Shown here piece after piece: positions 5,677-7,564 of a stretch of 7,564 nt of DNA. The stretch comes from Halarsenatibacter sp964630835 (GTDB lineage: Bacteria > Bacillota > Halanaerobiia > Halanaerobiales > Halarsenatibacteraceae). How positions within the stretch are numbered: position 1 is the first letter of the stretch; each line of letters opens with the position of its first letter. Location of the stretch: contig CAZVZM010000085.1 in assembly GCA_964630835.1 (NCBI GenBank), positions 1 through 7,564 on the forward strand, read 5' to 3'. Both the position numbers and the translations under genes were made by a program. The notes beneath the pieces are model-generated. The model was not told the origin of the DNA and made no database searches. It was given only the letters and a program-made list of their open reading frames with translations.

Positions 5677-6194
5677 TAAATGACAGCCCCCCCGAACGCT
5701 CTTCCACCTGACTTTAATGCTAATTTTTGTTGAGGTTTTTTTATTCATTAATAGAGCTCGTATAAGCTCGCTATCATTTTGCTTATATCTTCCAGTATAA
5801 TTCGTCACTTATAAACATTCTTCTATCTTCAATGTGAATAATCCTTTTTTAGTATCATTCAAATTAATCATTTTGATTCTTCTCCACATCTCCACATCAG
5901 TTGTTTAATTTTGTTTATATTCGCTTCTATAATGCTTATTTCTGGAAGCTATAGGGCTCCGAGGAAAAACCAAAAATAAAACCACCCCACAGGATCCGGG
6001 GCGGCAGAAAAAGAAATTTGATCAACACGCAGTAAAAACATACTAAAATCTGTGCTATAAAATTGATTGCACTGCATAAAGTCGATGTCGTCGAAATTCC
6101 TGAGTTATGATTCCTGACAGGTCAACAATCATTACAAACAGATTGGCAGAAAAGTAACTTTTTGCAGCAAAACCATAATTTTATTAAATTGCCA
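5677..6194. other. Gene-poor intergenic region between the solute-binding protein and the membrane protein
   Basis: About 520 bases without a convincing gene on either strand. It holds one strong minus-strand terminator (5965-6004) and about 190 bases between that terminator and the stop of the solute-binding protein gene. It also holds short repeats: TCCACATC twice in tandem (5883-5898), ATTCCTGA twice with a 14-base period (6096-6103, 6110-6117), and a 13-base near-palindrome AAAAGTAACTTTT (6150-6162). The promoter of the membrane-protein gene should lie in 5677-5960, but no good -35/-10 pair stands out. Confidence 0.55.
5965..6004 (-). terminator. Strong intrinsic terminator, minus strand
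   Basis: On the minus strand CCGCCCC (6004-5998) pairs with GGGGTGG (5988-5982), seven pairs with one G-T wobble, around a 9-base loop. TTTTATTTTTGGTTTTT follows. It is the best candidate to end the transcript of the solute-binding protein gene, though it lies about 190 bases past that stop codon. In the plus direction no T-run follows the stem. Confidence 0.8.
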
Positions 6195-7564
6195 CTACTC
6201 AACCCTGACATCATTCATATAGGGAAGACCATGCTCCGATAAAATTAAGCCTGTCACATTATCGCGGTGAGCCATATGCTGATAATTGCTCCACAGAGGA
6301 ATTATTCCTTTGTCTTCCCAGACTCTCTCGGATATTTCTCCCCACTTCTGAGCTGCCTTTTCCTCATCCGGTTCCACATCAGCCTCAGCTATAAGGTCAT
6401 CCACTCTGGTGGGTGTCCAGGGAGCATAGTTTCCTCCTTCGGCCAGGTTTTGCGGCCATACTCCGCCGGGATCAAGCCAGGTCCAGTTATTGAGTATAAC
6501 CTCAAAGTCTCCCTCTTCCTGCATATCATCGATATATGCTTTTTCATATTCTCGCAGCTGCACATCCATACCCGCAGCTTCCAGCTGCGCCTGCAAAATA
6601 GGCCCGGAACGCCTTTCAACAGGATGCTCGGAATCAACCATCATCTCAAATTCCAGCCTCTCGCCATCTTTCATCATATAGCCATCCTCATCCTCTTCCC
6701 AGCCAGCTTCTTCAAGAAGTTCCCGGGCCTTTTCCAGATTATGATGATGTTTTTCACTCAATCTTTCTTCCGTCTCTTCATCATGCCTCATCATTGCCGG
6801 GCCGACGATGCCAAAAACAGGCTCTACAACCTCATCCATCCCCAGCTTGAGTTCTTCCCGATCCAGAGCATAGGCAATAGCAGCCCTTACATTATAGTCA
6901 TCAAAAGGCTCTACTGTGTAGTTGATATCAAGATAGGCAACTGTTTCCTCAAGGTATTCCACCACTTCTATCTCCGGGTCCTCTTCCAGCACTGGCAGCA
7001 GCTCAGTGGGGATATCGGCAATTAAATCAACTCCACCCGCCTGAAGCTCTTCCACCCGGGTAAAATCTTCTGGTATGAAGCGAACTCTATATTCGCTGAA
7101 ATGAAAAGCTTCATTGTTTTCCACAAAGGGAAGACTATCCTCATAATCATCATTTCTAACCATATCTATATGCGAACCCTCCACCCACTCTTCAAATTCG
7201 AAGGGGCCGCTGCCCACGGGCGCACGGTCAAAGTCCTCGTCTCCCATTTCTTCAGCTACCTGAACATCCACAGGAGCATCATAGGCTGTCTGCATATTTA
7301 CATAGATGGCCGGAAATGCCTCATCAAATTCCAGCACCACATCATTTCCATCCACGTATTTATTGGTGAGAGGATTCCAGTCAAATGCGTAGGGACTGAG
7401 CTCAATTCTTCTTGCCAGAGATTCCTTGTAGGCCTCTGCAGTTACAGGATTACCGCTGTGAAACACTCTCTCCGGATCAAAGGTAAGCCTTATCTCGGTC
7501 ATATCTTCGCTGGTTTCAATCTCATCTGCAAAGCGGGGGAGCTCCTCCTCATTTTCCAGTCCCA
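6195..7564 (-). CDS. ABC transporter substrate-binding protein, SBP_bac_5 family (5' end outside window)
   Basis: The frame stays open through the right edge, so the ATG at 7502 is internal; about 455 residues are visible, and roughly 80-110 N-terminal residues, including the signal peptide and any lipobox Cys, are missing. Family features: F-x-S-G-N-P-V-T-A-E near the start (the family's W-H-D-G-x-P-x-T-A-E block), G-S-G-P-F-x-F-E-E-W, V-R-A-A-I-A-Y-A-L-D-R-E, L-L-E-E-A-G-W-x-E-D, and a closing region with R-V-D-D-L-I-A-E-A and I-P-L-W. This is the type II binding protein of peptide/nickel-type importers, acting outside the membrane or tethered to it. The ligand cannot be read: peptide, nickel, oligosaccharide or opine are all possible. 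The chain is very acidic: over the last 435 residues I count about 107 Asp/Glu and 32 Lys/Arg, typical of exported proteins of halophiles. No permease or ATPase gene follows; a terminator does, so its partners must be upstream, beyond the edge, or elsewhere. Confidence 0.88.
   Translation of the reverse strand, partial: GLENEEELPRFADEIETSEDMTEIRLTFDPERVFHSGNPVTAEAYKESLARRIELSPYAFDWNPLTNKYVDGNDVVLEFDEAFPAIYVNMQTAYDAPVDVQVAEEMGDEDFDRAPVGSGPFEFEEWVEGSHIDMVRNDDYEDSLPFVENNEAFHFSEYRVRFIPEDFTRVEELQAGGVDLIADIPTELLPVLEEDPEIEVVEYLEETVAYLDINYTVEPFDDYNVRAAIAYALDREELKLGMDEVVEPVFGIVGPAMMRHDEETEERLSEKHHHNLEKARELLEEAGWEEDEDGYMMKDGERLEFEMMVDSEHPVERRSGPILQAQLEAAGMDVQLREYEKAYIDDMQEEGDFEVILNNWTWLDPGGVWPQNLAEGGNYAPWTPTRVDDLIAEADVEPDEEKAAQKWGEISERVWEDKGIIPLWSNYQHMAHRDNVTGLILSEHGLPYMNDVRVE

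Noticed and set aside
5754..5769. GAGCT...AGCTC inverted repeat upstream of the membrane protein
   Set aside because: It has only five pairs, no T-run, and no clear position relative to a promoter.
5677..5808. Longer membrane protein starting at GTG 5808
   Set aside because: The extra 44 residues are polar and unlike the family, and no Shine-Dalgarno site precedes the GTG. It remains possible, as does an ATG at 5748.
5883..5898. Tandem TCCACATC pair as a start of an iteron or CRISPR-like array
   Set aside because: There are only two short copies with no spacers and no further units nearby.
6055..6132. 25-residue minus-strand open frame in the intergenic tail
   Set aside because: It has no ribosome binding site and no promoter, and the length is expected by chance.
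6267..7025. 252-residue open frame on the plus strand inside the binding-protein gene
   Set aside because: It is antisense to a clearly recognised SBP_bac_5 protein and lacks any recognisable domain.
7500..7502. ATG as start codon of the solute-binding protein
   Set aside because: The frame continues to the right edge with plausible family sequence, and a binding protein starting here would lack a signal peptide.

Overview
The window is bacterial chromosomal DNA, dense with genes, most likely from a low-to-moderate-GC Firmicute-type anaerobe. A halophilic lineage such as Halanaerobiales is my best guess. The reasons are strong purine-rich Shine-Dalgarno sites, use of TTG and ATG starts, a textbook TTGACA-N17-TATAAT promoter, intrinsic terminators, and an exported solute-binding protein with about three acidic residues per basic one. 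The taxonomic call is inference; no rRNA or marker gene is present.

Layout, left to right. Positions 1-1026 (+) hold the 3' part of a polytopic membrane transporter. It resembles the ANKH (progressive ankylosis) branch of the MATE-like fold, and its two halves are visibly related. Five bases further on, in convergent orientation, lies a large unrecognised soluble protein (1032-3491, -). It is built from two related units of about 320-340 residues, each opening with a SAP/Rho_N-like helix-extended-helix motif and closing with a W-[VI]-L-K-G-x-T motif. Divergent from it is a small coiled-coil protein (3714-4079, +) behind a perfect consensus promoter and a leader of about 115 bases. This central pair is clearly more AT-rich than its flanks.

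The right part reads leftward on the minus strand: an SBP_bac_5-type ABC transporter binding protein that runs off the right edge (6195-7564), an intergenic region of about 500 bases with a strong minus-strand terminator, a small His/Asp-bearing membrane protein (5215-5676), and an agmatinase-family ureohydrolase (4152-5087). The terminator of the coiled-coil gene overlaps the last codons of the ureohydrolase gene.

I see no operon that joins these genes into one pathway. The ureohydrolase would make putrescine plus urea from agmatine, and the binding protein would capture a peptide-like or other small solute, but no direct link between them is visible. The best candidate for something undescribed is the divergent pair of the internally duplicated protein and the coiled-coil protein. 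Its function cannot be read from the sequence. No rRNA, tRNA, CRISPR array, transposase or insertion sequence was seen.
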